DNA from: Litoribacter populi
GTDB lineage: Bacteria; Bacteroidota; Bacteroidia; Cytophagales; Cyclobacteriaceae
Direction of reading: 5' to 3'
Assembly (NCBI RefSeq): GCF_007483685.1
Contig: NZ_VMKN01000002.1
Span: 81,852-145,851 of the forward strand
DNA length: 64,000 bases
Below, piece by piece: positions 7,327-17,095 of the stretch. The number at the start of each line of letters is the position of its first letter. The first letter of the stretch is position 1. The position numbers and the translations under genes were made by a program. The notes beneath the pieces are model-generated. The model ran no database searches. It worked only from the letters and a program-made list of their open reading frames with translations, and had not been told where the DNA came from.

Positions 7327-10300
7327 TGGAAAAGAACCCGAAAGTTACGCAAATTTTAGCGAAAGCACTCATGGTGCTCTTGCGGGTAACTTTATTTCTT
7401 GTTCTATTGCTGGCCTTGGTGGCTGCGCTTCTGCAGGTCCCATCGGTACAAACCCGCCTGACAAAAGTCCTCACCACTTACATCACAGATAATACAGGCT
7501 TCAAAACCAGCATTTCCAAAGTAAACATCCGATGGTGGGATGCCGTCAGCCTTTCAGATGTGGTTGTATATGACCACAACGATAGTCTTATGGCCAATCT
7601 CGAAGAGGTCTACATCGATTTCTCCCTTCAAGGATTACTTAACAGCGACAACCCATCTATAGACGAAGTACAACTCAACCAAGGTCAGGTGCGACTCCTC
7701 ACCCACCCCGATGAGAATGACATCAATATCACGGTCTTTGTGGCTAGAATAAATGCCTTGCTCAGCCCAACAGTTTCCAGGCAGGAAAAAAGACCGGTGA
7801 AATTCTCAATAACCGAACTTTCACTGAAAAACACTTCACTGGATATCTTAGATTATACCCTGCCAGTGTTTGAGACGGGGTTTGATTATGGGAAATTAAG
7901 GTTTAGAAACTTGGTGGCCAAAGGTGAGGATTTCTATGCCAAATCTGACACCATTGCAGTCTCGGTAGAAAGCCTGAGAGGATTGGAGTCTACCTCCGGG
8001 CTTGAAGTCCAGCAGCTGCGAACCGACTTTCTGTATTCCAATACGGGCATGGTATTCGACAATCTGTATTTACGCAGCAATGAGACTATTGTCAAAAACT
8101 ACCTCGAGTTTTCCTACGATGAGGTCAGGGACCTAAGCGATTTTAACAATGCGGTCAATATCAAAGCAAGACTGAGTGAGGCAGTTTTGGATATTAAGGA
8201 CCTAAAATATTTCGCAGAGCAAATCCCTGATTTTGATGACAAGGTCTATCTCAGTGGGGAAATTGTTGGGAAAATAAGCGACTTATCCTCCGAACAGCTT
8301 TTGATAAGGTTTGGCGCCAGAAGTGCCATGTTTGGGAAATTTGACATTGAGGGACTTCCTAATGTGGAAGAAACCTTTTTCAGACTTTCTTTGATGAATT
8401 CAACCCTGACGAGTGCAGATTTGGCACCTTACCTTTCCGAGGAGGCACGCAGGCAGGTCAATAAATTTCGGGATATTCGCTTTGATGGGGATTTCACAGG
8501 GTATTTTGAGAATTTCACGGCAAGTGGAAGCTTCAGAACCGGTATAGGCAACATGATTGGAAGGCTTAATTACAGGCGAGCGCGAAATGTACCAACATAC
8601 AGCGGGTCTGTAGAGCTGCAGAACTTGAACATCGGACTTATCCTTGACCAACCGGAACTCTTTCAAAGAGTGACCATGAAGGGCCAACTTAAAGGCACAG
8701 GTCTAACCGCAGAAACAGCCATTCTTTCTCTTGATGCGGACATCAAAACCATCGGCATTAATAAATATAATTATGCCAACATCCGCACAAATGCCACTTA
8801 TGGAAAGGACCTTTTCAGCGGAAAGCTCAATATCCGGGACCCAAACCTAAAAATGCAGCTTGCCGGAAAAATGGACCTTAGAGCTCAAAAAGACAGCATA
8901 CGTCTGGAAGCAAAGATTGACACTGCTTTCCTCAATAATTTGAACCTAATTGAAGAGGATATTTTCATCAGCGGTAAGTTCGATTTGGACACCAAGGGTG
9001 TAGAAATCGATGATATCGAAGGGGCTGCCAGGTTTGAAGACATGCTGTTCAGTTATGAAGGGAGAGACCTGCATGTGGACCAATTTATCTTTCAATCCCT
9101 TTTCACCCCAGAAGGCCGGGTGATTGCACTTAATTCCGACCTGTTGGTAGCTGGAATCACCGGCAATTATAAGCTGAAGGAATTGGGAAATGACCTGACT
9201 ACGTTGGGACGGGAATATTTTGCCCTGATTACCAGCCAGCCGGAGACAGCACCAGCCTTGACTGAAAATGACCTAAAAGGTTCCTATAATTTTGATATAA
9301 ACATTAATCTGATTGACCCTAATCCTGTAATCAATTTATTGGACCCTTCACTTTCAATATCAGATAATACCATCATTGAGGGAGCCTTTTATCAAACTCC
9401 GGAAAACACCATACTAAACTTGTTTACGGATATCGACACCGTATATTTCAACGGCCATTATTTCCTTGATAATAATATTGATTTCAATACATCCAAACTT
9501 CGGGGAGATCCAGATGTATTAGCTTCTTTCTATATTAATAGCAAACAACAGCAACTATCGTCCGGTATCAATTTCAATGATTTTTCCCTTGAAGCACTTT
9601 GGGACCAATCAGCGATTGACTTAAGTATAAACTTCTCCCAGGTAGAAACTGATAGTTATGCGAGAATCAAAAGTAATATTGAGGTAGGTCCAGAAGAAAT
9701 ACACATGGTGTTTCAACCCTCTGAATTTAAGGTTTTGGATAGATTTTGGGAAATAGAGTCGGACAACCAGCTGGTATATACTCTGAGAAGTCTGGAGATC
9801 ATCAACCTCAAACTTGTGGAAAATGGGCAATTCCTTGCTCTCAACGGCAAAATTTCCAAAGACCCGGAAGAGGTGCTCAGTATGGAAATGCATCAAGTGG
9901 ATATGAGCTTGCTCAACACATGGGATATCAAAGAGTTTGAAGGAACTGCCAACGGTCTATTCGCTATATCCAACATCCTTGAAAATCCCGTGGTCATGGG
10001 TAACCTTACCGTGGACGATTTTCACATCAACAATTTTCTGATTGGCAATCTGGAGGCCACCACTTATTTTGATAATGATAACGACAGGATCCACCTTGAC
10101 CTTACCAATAATAGGCTTGGTAAGAAAATCATAGCCGTAGAGGGCTTTCTTGGCACAAAAGAGGATCAACTTGACCTAGTTGCCAAATTTGAAGAAGCAA
10201 ACTTGTCCATAGCAGAACCTTTCCTTTCAGACTATATCACAAATCTCGGAGGTACGCTTACCGGTGAACTCGATATTCGCGGCAGGATGTATAATCCTGA

Positions 10301-11957
10301 AATCACCGGCTCAGGCAGGCTTACCTCTGGTAACCTTCGCATTAATTACCTAAACACAACTTACACGGTAGATGGGAGGGTAAATTTCTCCCCAAGTGAA
10401 ATCAGTTTTCGAGGTCTGGAGCTTACCGACGTCAGAGGCAATAAAGCAAATATGCGCGGGGGGATCAGCCATGACGGATTCAGTAACTTTATCCTAGATA
10501 TAAGCTCAGACCTCAATAATTTCCAGGTACTTAACACCACCATCCGCGACAATGACCTGTTCTACGGAACCGCATATGCCTCGGGTAAGCTCGAAATATT
10601 CGGAGCGGCAAACAACCTGGACATCAATGCCCAGGCAACCAGCCAGCCAAATACCAGGATATATATCCCAATCGGCTCCTCGGATGGGCAGTTTAAGGAA
10701 GATTTCATTAATATCATCAATGTAAGAGACACCACCCAACTACGAGCCTCTGTGGATGAAGTGGAGAAACTTGCCCTACAAAACGTTCGGATGAATTTCA
10801 ACCTGGACATCACACCCGATGCCTTTGCCGAAATCATCATTGACCCTCGAACAGGTGAATCTATTCAAGGAAGGGGACGGGGTAATCTGAATCTGGGAAT
10901 TGATACTCAAGGGAATTTCACTATGAGCGGTATTTATGAAATCGTAGATGCCCGCTATAATTTCTCCCTTTATAACATCATCAACAAGGAATTCACAATT
11001 CAACCTGGGGGAAGGATTTCATGGTTTGGGGATCCGTATGAGGGTATTCTCAACATCAAGGCCATCTATGAGGAAAATGTTTCTCTCTTAAGTCTGCAGC
11101 CAAACCAGACAGCAGGCACTAGTGATATGATGGATTCCCAGCTTAGAAGGCGTTATCCAGTAAAAGTCATGATGGGCTTACAAGGCCCATTACTTGCTCC
11201 GGATATCAATTTCGATTTTGATTTTAGCGGTTTTCCTGAAGGAGAAATACAAACATATATTTCTGCCTTTAGAAACCGAATCTCTAATGATGAGCAGGAG
11301 AAAAATCGGCAAGTCTTTTCTCTCATCATGCTGAGGAGGTTTTCGCCGGAGGGCCAGTTTAGTGGCGCGGGGATTGGCTTTAGTAACCTCAGCCAGCTTA
11401 TCTCCTCCCAGCTCAATGCCTTAGTGGCACAAGTAGACCAAAATCTAGAAATTGACTTTGACCTTGCCTCCTTAGACCAAACAGCTTTAGAATCATTCCA
11501 ATTGAGGGTGGCCTATACTTTTCTCGACGGGCGCTTACGGGTGATGCGGGATGGCGGTTTCACGGATATGCAGGGGAATACTGATTTAAATACCATCGCT
11601 GGGGATTGGCAGGCTGAATACCTCCTTACTGAGGATGGGCGCTACCGATTGCGGGTTTACAACCGTAACAACTTCAATAATGCCTTCACTTCTCTGAATC
11701 TTTCTGCAAATGTCATCACTTATGGCGTTTCGGTTTCCCAAACGCTTTCCTTCAGCTCGTTTCAGGAACTTCTAGAAAATATTGGAAAAAAGCGTAGACA
11801 GAGGTTGCTGATTAATGATATAGATGATTTCCTTAGATATGATATGGAAGAGAGTCTTCTAATTCCTGATGAAGAAGAAAATCAGGCCCCAATCAAGATA
11901 ATCGACAGACCATTGGATTTAAAGCCGGAGGAAGAGGAATTGCCTAAGTCCCAATAA
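7326..11957 (+). CDS. tamB: TamB-like translocation/assembly module protein (DUF490)
   Basis: This is a very large protein, 1543 residues from a TTG at 7326 or 1528 from the ATG at 7371. The ATG choice leaves the membrane anchor (LMVLLRVTLFLVLLLALVAALL) intact and looks at least as likely. After the anchor comes a long array of beta-rich AsmA/TamB repeats, then the C-terminal TamB domain (about 1050-1490) with LSQLISSQLNAL and FQLRVAYTFLDGRLRV. It spans the periplasm and is thought to support outer-membrane protein or lipid transport. The place next to tsaD recurs in Bacteroidota. Confidence 0.9.
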   Translation: MEKNPKVTQILAKALMVLLRVTLFLVLLLALVAALLQVPSVQTRLTKVLTTYITDNTGFKTSISKVNIRWWDAVSLSDVVVYDHNDSLMANLEEVYIDFSLQGLLNSDNPSIDEVQLNQGQVRLLTHPDENDINITVFVARINALLSPTVSRQEKRPVKFSITELSLKNTSLDILDYTLPVFETGFDYGKLRFRNLVAKGEDFYAKSDTIAVSVESLRGLESTSGLEVQQLRTDFLYSNTGMVFDNLYLRSNETIVKNYLEFSYDEVRDLSDFNNAVNIKARLSEAVLDIKDLKYFAEQIPDFDDKVYLSGEIVGKISDLSSEQLLIRFGARSAMFGKFDIEGLPNVEETFFRLSLMNSTLTSADLAPYLSEEARRQVNKFRDIRFDGDFTGYFENFTASGSFRTGIGNMIGRLNYRRARNVPTYSGSVELQNLNIGLILDQPELFQRVTMKGQLKGTGLTAETAILSLDADIKTIGINKYNYANIRTNATYGKDLFSGKLNIRDPNLKMQLAGKMDLRAQKDSIRLEAKIDTAFLNNLNLIEEDIFISGKFDLDTKGVEIDDIEGAARFEDMLFSYEGRDLHVDQFIFQSLFTPEGRVIALNSDLLVAGITGNYKLKELGNDLTTLGREYFALITSQPETAPALTENDLKGSYNFDININLIDPNPVINLLDPSLSISDNTIIEGAFYQTPENTILNLFTDIDTVYFNGHYFLDNNIDFNTSKLRGDPDVLASFYINSKQQQLSSGINFNDFSLEALWDQSAIDLSINFSQVETDSYARIKSNIEVGPEEIHMVFQPSEFKVLDRFWEIESDNQLVYTLRSLEIINLKLVENGQFLALNGKISKDPEEVLSMEMHQVDMSLLNTWDIKEFEGTANGLFAISNILENPVVMGNLTVDDFHINNFLIGNLEATTYFDNDNDRIHLDLTNNRLGKKIIAVEGFLGTKEDQLDLVAKFEEANLSIAEPFLSDYITNLGGTLTGELDIRGRMYNPEITGSGRLTSGNLRINYLNTTYTVDGRVNFSPSEISFRGLELTDVRGNKANMRGGISHDGFSNFILDISSDLNNFQVLNTTIRDNDLFYGTAYASGKLEIFGAANNLDINAQATSQPNTRIYIPIGSSDGQFKEDFINIINVRDTTQLRASVDEVEKLALQNVRMNFNLDITPDAFAEIIIDPRTGESIQGRGRGNLNLGIDTQGNFTMSGIYEIVDARYNFSLYNIINKEFTIQPGGRISWFGDPYEGILNIKAIYEENVSLLSLQPNQTAGTSDMMDSQLRRRYPVKVMMGLQGPLLAPDINFDFDFSGFPEGEIQTYISAFRNRISNDEQEKNRQVFSLIMLRRFSPEGQFSGAGIGFSNLSQLISSQLNALVAQVDQNLEIDFDLASLDQTALESFQLRVAYTFLDGRLRVMRDGGFTDMQGNTDLNTIAGDWQAEYLLTEDGRYRLRVYNRNNFNNAFTSLNLSANVITYGVSVSQTLSFSSFQELLENIGKKRRQRLLINDIDDFLRYDMEESLLIPDEEENQAPIKIIDRPLDLKPEEEELPKSQ

Positions 11958-11998
11958 AGAGAAATTGATCTAGACTTTTTCACGAATAGTCTCAAAGC

Positions 11999-12029
11999 TT
12001 TTGAACAAAAGTGCTTCTGGTTATTTTTA
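11999..12029 (+). promoter_or_regulatory. Possible promoter of the photolyase operon
   Basis: TTTTG (11999-12003) is followed after 18 bases by TATTTTTA (12022-12029), which has one mismatch to TAnnTTTG. It lies 31 bases before the photolyase start in an otherwise empty gap after tamB. The match is moderate. Confidence 0.4.
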
Positions 12030-12059
12030 ATAGGCACAACAAAACCATACATATTAATA

Positions 12060-13358
12060 ATGGATAAAGTTTCTATTTACTGGATGAGGCGCGATCTACG
12101 CTTGAATGACAACACAGCGCTTACTGAAGCATTAAAATCCGACTATCCAGTCTTACCGATTTTCATTTTTGACAAAAATATATTGAGTGAACTTCCTGAA
12201 GATGATGCAAGAGTTACTTTTCTTCACAATAGACTTGAAGACCTTAATGAAGCCTTGGCAAAAGATTACGACAGCTCCATTAATATATTTTATGACACTC
12301 CCAAGCAAGCTTTCGACGCGCTACTGAAAGAATATGATGTGCAGGCAGTTTTCACTAATCGTGATTACGAACCCTATGCCAAGGAGCGTGATGAGATGAC
12401 AAAGGAAATGCTTGAGGAGAAAAACATAGAGTTTATAGACTTCAAGGATCAAGTGATTTTTGAGAAAGACGAGATAAAAACTGGCAGCGGAGATGTCTAT
12501 AAAGTTTTTACTCCTTATAGCAGAAATTGGCTGGACAAACTTACCAAAACAAAGAACGCACTTTCCAAGAGTAAGCTTCAAAGTAATTTTTACACTTATA
12601 CCTCAAAGGCCATCCCATCTTTGGAAGATATGGGTTTCAAAGTATCCTCTACGGAATTTCCTTCCATGCACATTAACGAAAGCCTAATTAAGGAATACCA
12701 AGACAATCGTGACTATCCAGCTAAGGATGCCACTTCCAGGCTCGGTATGCATCTTCGATTTGGTACGATAAGTATTCGATATTTGGTTAAAAAGGCCATG
12801 GAGTTGGATAAAACGTTTTTAAATGAGTTAATTTGGAGAGAATTTTACATGATGATTCTCGATGCTTTTCCAGAAGTGGTGGATAAGGCTTTCAAATCCA
12901 AGTATGATAACATCAACTGGAGAAATGACGAGAAGGAGTTTAAAGCTTGGTGTGAGGGCAAAACCGGCTATCCGCTAGTGGATGCTGGGATGCGTCAATT
13001 GAACGCAATCGGTTTTATGCATAATCGGGTGCGGATGGTTACGGCAAGCTTCTTGACCAAGCATCTGTTGATCGATTGGCGTTGGGGAGAAGCCTATTTT
13101 GCGGAAAAGCTTCTTGATTACGAGCTTTCTTCCAATAATGGCGGCTGGCAATGGGCGGCAGGTTCGGGTACGGATGCTCAGCCATATTTCCGGATTTTCA
13201 ATCCGGAATCCCAATTAAAAAAGTTTGACAAGGATCATGAGTATGTAAAGAAATGGGTCCCAGAATTTGAAACCGAAGATTATCCCAAACCGATTGTGGA
13301 ACATAAATTTGCAAGGGAAAGGGCATTGGAAGAATTTAAAAAGGCAGTAAAAAAATGA
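12060..13358 (+). CDS. phr: Deoxyribodipyrimidine photolyase (cryptochrome/photolyase family)
   Basis: The protein has 432 residues. The N-terminal antenna-cofactor domain starts with YWMRRDLRLNDNTAL. The C-terminal FAD domain contains SRLGMHLRFGTISIR, ELIWREFYMMIL, GYPLVDAGMRQL, NRVRMVTASFLTKHLLIDWRWGE and NNGGWQWAAGSGTDAQPYFRIFNP, all diagnostic of class I CPD photolyases. It splits UV-induced cyclobutane dimers using blue light. Its stop overlaps the start of the next gene (ATGA). Confidence 0.94.
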   Translation: MDKVSIYWMRRDLRLNDNTALTEALKSDYPVLPIFIFDKNILSELPEDDARVTFLHNRLEDLNEALAKDYDSSINIFYDTPKQAFDALLKEYDVQAVFTNRDYEPYAKERDEMTKEMLEEKNIEFIDFKDQVIFEKDEIKTGSGDVYKVFTPYSRNWLDKLTKTKNALSKSKLQSNFYTYTSKAIPSLEDMGFKVSSTEFPSMHINESLIKEYQDNRDYPAKDATSRLGMHLRFGTISIRYLVKKAMELDKTFLNELIWREFYMMILDAFPEVVDKAFKSKYDNINWRNDEKEFKAWCEGKTGYPLVDAGMRQLNAIGFMHNRVRMVTASFLTKHLLIDWRWGEAYFAEKLLDYELSSNNGGWQWAAGSGTDAQPYFRIFNPESQLKKFDKDHEYVKKWVPEFETEDYPKPIVEHKFARERALEEFKKAVKK

Positions 13359-14305
13359 ATATAGGCGACAAAGTACGCTTGCTACACGGCAATGAAGAAG
13401 GCACCATCACCAAAATCTCCTCCGGTGGAAGGATTGAAATTGAAATCGAGGATGGTTTTCGCATTCCGGCCATGAAAAGTGAAGTGGTGATAATCGATTC
13501 TGCTGAAAGGCAATATTTCGGTGACGGGGTGGTCGAGGAAAAACCAACCATTTCTACAAAAAACGTAGTCAAGTCCGCCGAGGGCGTTTTCCTTTGCTAT
13601 TTGCCATTAAATGACCGAGATCATAGCGTGTACCTCAGTAACAATGCCGGCAAAAATTACCTTTATATGGTTTCCGAGGTATTTGGTGACAACAGTCGGA
13701 CCGTGTCAGCTGGAACCCTAAACAGTGGCTCCTATGTCAAGTTGGACGAAAAAAGTATCGCCAACTTTGAGGATTGGCCCGCTCTTCACCTTCAGATGAT
13801 TCCCATCAACCTGAGGACAGAAAAAACTCAAACCCCTTTCGAGAAAAAGATCAAATTCAAAGCTTCCGCTTTCTTCAAAAGCAAGGGAAAAGCGCCTTTA
13901 TTAAACAAGGACGGCTATATTTTTAACCTTACCCTTACCACCAAGGACCTAGACATAAAAGCACTTAATGAAGACCTCACTGGTGACAAAAAGCCAAAAG
14001 AAAAGCCTCACCAGTTTGAAAGACCTGCTCAATCAGTCGATTTGCATATTGAAAAACTGACCAAAGACCACCAGTTTATGAGTAACAGCGAAATGCTGAA
14101 GCTTCAGTTGGACACCTTTGAGAAAAGCCTGGATGCGGCAATAGCCACTGGTATGGATGAGATTTCCTTTGTCCATGGGATCGGGAATGGGGTTTTAAGG
14201 AAAGAGATTCACAAGACCCTTTCTCAAATGAAAAACATCAAGTATTTTCAGGACAGTCAACAAAGCAGGTTCGGCTATGGCGCCACCCTGGTGAGAATCA
14301 AATAA
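13355..14305 (+). CDS. DUF2027/Smr-domain protein
   Basis: The protein has 316 residues. It begins with an SH3-like segment (IGDKVRLLHGNEEGTITKI), followed by a beta-rich middle of the DUF2027 type. It ends with a Smr domain (about 230-315) carrying VDLHIEKL, FVHGIGNGVLRKEIHKTL and the closing GYGATLV. Smr domains nick or cleave nucleic acids, and related proteins are often misnamed MutS2. The MutS ATPase is absent. The ATGA overlap with the photolyase and the 3-base gap to the next gene indicate one operon, so a role in nucleic-acid repair or ribosome rescue is plausible but unproven. Confidence 0.85.
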   Translation: MNIGDKVRLLHGNEEGTITKISSGGRIEIEIEDGFRIPAMKSEVVIIDSAERQYFGDGVVEEKPTISTKNVVKSAEGVFLCYLPLNDRDHSVYLSNNAGKNYLYMVSEVFGDNSRTVSAGTLNSGSYVKLDEKSIANFEDWPALHLQMIPINLRTEKTQTPFEKKIKFKASAFFKSKGKAPLLNKDGYIFNLTLTTKDLDIKALNEDLTGDKKPKEKPHQFERPAQSVDLHIEKLTKDHQFMSNSEMLKLQLDTFEKSLDAAIATGMDEISFVHGIGNGVLRKEIHKTLSQMKNIKYFQDSQQSRFGYGATLVRIK

Positions 14306-14308
14306 GCG

Positions 14309-15139
14309 ATGAATCCAGAAAAAACATCCCCGGTATTTCAGCTTTTCGCCCAGCAATACGACGAAGGGCACCGTCTGTTCGAGGAACTTAGCAAGATGGT
14401 GAAAACTAAAAAAGCTATTATTCTGGAGGAAAAACTGATTTTTATTGAAATCTACTTGCAGCTTTTGGGCAAAATCCATTTTGAAGATGAAAACCTAAAA
14501 TTTAAGCTGTTTAAACCGTTTTCCCAATTATTTAAATGCCTGAAAAAAATTCTTCACCTGAGGTTGATTAGAGAAGAATTTCAGGCTAAAGCTGGTGATA
14601 ATACCTACAACTCCTTCAGCCTATTTCTGGAAAAAGAGAAAAAGGAACTTTACACGGAGGTCTTCGACATGCTTCAGAGGTTTCCGCACAATGCTTGGGA
14701 AGAACTTTATGACAAGGTATTAAAGCGGAGTAAAGGTCTTAAACCTTTGATGATAAACACTGCGACTACCAAAATCATTAACGAGGAGGTAGAGTATTCG
14801 CATTTTGATAGCCTTCATGAGATGGACGCTTTATCTATAAAAGATATCTACGAGTCCTTACAGACCATTATTGCCGTGGAGAATTTCCGGATTGTTTCTG
14901 GGCTCAATCCGGTTTTCACAAGCTCCATCCACGATGACCTTAACAAATTGAGTCAATTGTTACTCAAATGGTACCAAAATCACCTTCTTTTTCAGCAACT
15001 TACCTTTTTCTTTTCAGAGCGAGAAAGCATAAGCGAAAAATACAAGAACCTACTGGACGGCATCAAAAAGGATAAAAAAAAGCTGACCACCAAAGTAGTC
15101 AGCCAAAGTAAAATATTATTTACAGAACGCCTGAGTTAG
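14309..15139 (+). CDS. Hypothetical helical protein, faintly CHAD-like
   Basis: I do not recognise this 276-residue protein with confidence. It is almost entirely alpha-helical and rich in Lys, Leu and Phe. One stretch (LKFKLFKPFSQLFKCLKKIL) and a later helix with IHDDLNKLSQLLLKWYQ are reminiscent of the helical bundle of CHAD domains, which bind polyphosphate. The hallmark histidine/arginine pattern is weak. It has no signal peptide or membrane segment. It is the third gene of the photolyase-Smr unit and overlaps the end of the convergent trans-sulfuration gene by 4 bases. Confidence 0.55.
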   Translation: MNPEKTSPVFQLFAQQYDEGHRLFEELSKMVKTKKAIILEEKLIFIEIYLQLLGKIHFEDENLKFKLFKPFSQLFKCLKKILHLRLIREEFQAKAGDNTYNSFSLFLEKEKKELYTEVFDMLQRFPHNAWEELYDKVLKRSKGLKPLMINTATTKIINEEVEYSHFDSLHEMDALSIKDIYESLQTIIAVENFRIVSGLNPVFTSSIHDDLNKLSQLLLKWYQNHLLFQQLTFFFSERESISEKYKNLLDGIKKDKKKLTTKVVSQSKILFTERLS

Positions 15140-16281
15140 ATTTTATCCATGGCCCTTGCAAGATCTTCTTTCAGATCCTCAGCATCCTCTACCCCAACAC
15201 TCAATCTGATAAGAGAGTCCGACAGGCCAATTTTCTCTCTGTCCTCTTTCGGAATGCTGGCGTGAGTCATCGTAGCTGGGTGTCCGCACAGGGACTCTAC
15301 ACCCCCCAACGATTCCGCCAAAGCAAAGTAATGCAGGTTTTCTAACACAGTGGTAGCATCCTCGATACGGTTGTCCTTTAAAGTAAAAGAAATCATACCG
15401 CCAAAGTCTCTCATTTGCTTTTTGGCAATGGCATGGTTTGGATGGTCTTCAAAACCTGGCCAGAAAACTTTCTCCACCTTAGGATGCGTTCTCAGGTAAG
15501 CAGCAATTGTTTTCCCGTTCTGGCAATGTCTTTCCATTCTCAAATGTAAGGTTTTGATGCCTCTTAAAACCAAAAAGCAATCCTGGGGTCCTGGAATGGC
15601 TCCACAGCTATTTTGAATGAAGGCTAACCTTTCTGCAAGTTCATCATCATTTACAATCAACGCTCCCATGACCACATCAGAGTGCCCGCCCAAATACTTG
15701 GTGACGGAATGCATCACAAGGTCTGCTCCAAAGTCAAGAGGATTCTGCAGATACGGCGTGGCGAAGGTATTGTCCACGCCCAGCATGACATGGTGTTTTT
15801 TGGCAATTTTAGCTATAGCCTCCACATCAATGATATTCATCATTGGGTTGGTTGGCGTTTCGGTCCATATCAGCCTGGTTCTTTCATTGATATAGGGTTC
15901 GATGGAAGCAGGGTCATCCATGGAAACAAAGTGAAACTTGATGCCATATTTGGTAAAAATCTTGGTAAAGATTCTATATGAACCACCATACAAATCATTG
16001 GTGCTAATCACCTCGTCACCCGGGGAGAGAAGCTTAATTACAGCATCTATAGCACCAAGGCCTGAGGAAAAACAAAGCCCATGCTTCCCATTCTCTAAAG
16101 CGGCCAAACTATCCTGCAAGGCTGTTCTAGTGGGGTTATGTGCCCTGGAATATTCATAGCCTAGGTGATCACCTGGAGACTTCTGCACATAAGTAGACGT
16201 CTGATAGATAGGCGTCATGATAGCACCTGTGGAAGGGTCTGGTTTTACACCTGCGTGTATGGCTTTAGTTCCAAATTTCAT
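15136..16281 (-). CDS. metB: Cystathionine gamma-synthase-type PLP enzyme
   Basis: The protein has 381 residues of the Cys/Met metabolism PLP family. It shows YQTSTYVQ, the tetramer/PLP phosphate motif YEYSRAHNPTRTALQ, SSGLGAIDAVI, and the cofactor lysine in MHSVTKYLGGHSDVVMG. The family covers cystathionine gamma-synthase, gamma-lyase and O-acetylhomoserine sulfhydrylase. The length and the motif ETPTNPMMNIIDV fit the first two best, and motifs alone cannot decide the reaction. It is monocistronic and convergent with the preceding operon. Confidence 0.85.
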   Translation of the reverse strand: MKFGTKAIHAGVKPDPSTGAIMTPIYQTSTYVQKSPGDHLGYEYSRAHNPTRTALQDSLAALENGKHGLCFSSGLGAIDAVIKLLSPGDEVISTNDLYGGSYRIFTKIFTKYGIKFHFVSMDDPASIEPYINERTRLIWTETPTNPMMNIIDVEAIAKIAKKHHVMLGVDNTFATPYLQNPLDFGADLVMHSVTKYLGGHSDVVMGALIVNDDELAERLAFIQNSCGAIPGPQDCFLVLRGIKTLHLRMERHCQNGKTIAAYLRTHPKVEKVFWPGFEDHPNHAIAKKQMRDFGGMISFTLKDNRIEDATTVLENLHYFALAESLGGVESLCGHPATMTHASIPKEDREKIGLSDSLIRLSVGVEDAEDLKEDLARAMDKI

Positions 16282-16347
16282 ATTGGGTCTAATTATTTAA
16301 GGTGAAAAGAGGTGTGATTTTAAAAAACACTTAGATTTGCCCCAAAG

Positions 16348-17064
16348 ATGGGTAAAAAAGATTCTATTTTCAAGCGATTAAAAATTATACTCATGGCCAA
16401 CCCGGTGATTATATGGGCTATGGCTTGGGTGAGTTTCATGCCTTCGATTGGAAGCTTCTTTTTCATCAATCACCTTTACAGCAACACCGAAAAATTCCGG
16501 ATGTACCAAATTTTAGACATAGAGGTATTGCTGTCCTTTTTATTTGTTTCCGCATTGGTGATGGGATTGGCCCTGATGCCTACTACCCTAGTGGCCATTA
16601 TCTCCGGTTTTCTTTTTGGTTGGGAAGCCTTGCCTGTCCTAGCCGCTGCCTACTTATTGGCTACCTGCATAGGCTTCCTTTTGGGGAAAAAATTAGACCA
16701 AAACAGCCTTGCAATCCTTATGGAAAAATACCCCAAAACCAGAAAGGTAATAGCCGAAAAGAAGGACGAAATGTCCCAGTTAATATTCTTTGTCAGAATC
16801 AGCCCCATCATCCCTTTTGCCCTTTCCAATTTGTTGTTTGCTTTGCTAAAGGCAGATTTGAAGAAGGTGGTCTGGATTGGATTTTTGGGTATGTTACCAC
16901 GAACCTTACTCGCCTTTACTTCCGGCATTATGGCCAAGTCCCTTCTGCAAGCATTTCGCGAAGGCAACAATCTATATCAGATGCTCCTCTTTTTTGTCCT
17001 TCTCCTAGTCAGCATATGGGGTATTACTAAAGTCGTCCTTAATTTCGCCAAAGCCAGTAAGTAA
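16348..17064 (+). CDS. TVP38/TMEM64 (DedA-like) membrane protein
   Basis: The protein has 238 residues with about five hydrophobic segments. The SNARE-associated/VTT core reads LMPTTLVAIISGFLFGWEALP, followed by FVRISPIIPFALSNLLFALL and GFLGMLPRTLLAFTSG; the RISPIIPF and GMLPRT signatures are typical of the family. Relatives are lipid scramblases or undecaprenyl-phosphate recycling flippases, but assignment within the superfamily is uncertain. It has its own upstream region, with a TAGATTTG at 16332-16339 only 8 bases before the start. Confidence 0.88.
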   Translation: MGKKDSIFKRLKIILMANPVIIWAMAWVSFMPSIGSFFFINHLYSNTEKFRMYQILDIEVLLSFLFVSALVMGLALMPTTLVAIISGFLFGWEALPVLAAAYLLATCIGFLLGKKLDQNSLAILMEKYPKTRKVIAEKKDEMSQLIFFVRISPIIPFALSNLLFALLKADLKKVVWIGFLGMLPRTLLAFTSGIMAKSLLQAFREGNNLYQMLLFFVLLLVSIWGITKVVLNFAKASK

Positions 17065-17095
17065 AAAGGCCGCTTTAATGATGCAGCCGTTATGA

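Noticed and set aside
7326..11957. The large tamB frame as a novel adhesin
   Set aside because: The N-terminal anchor, AsmA-like repeats and the C-terminal DUF490 domain identify it as TamB-type.
16282..16347. Possible SAM riboswitch before the trans-sulfuration gene
   Set aside because: Only 66 bases separate it from the divergent gene, and no fitting stem pattern is visible.
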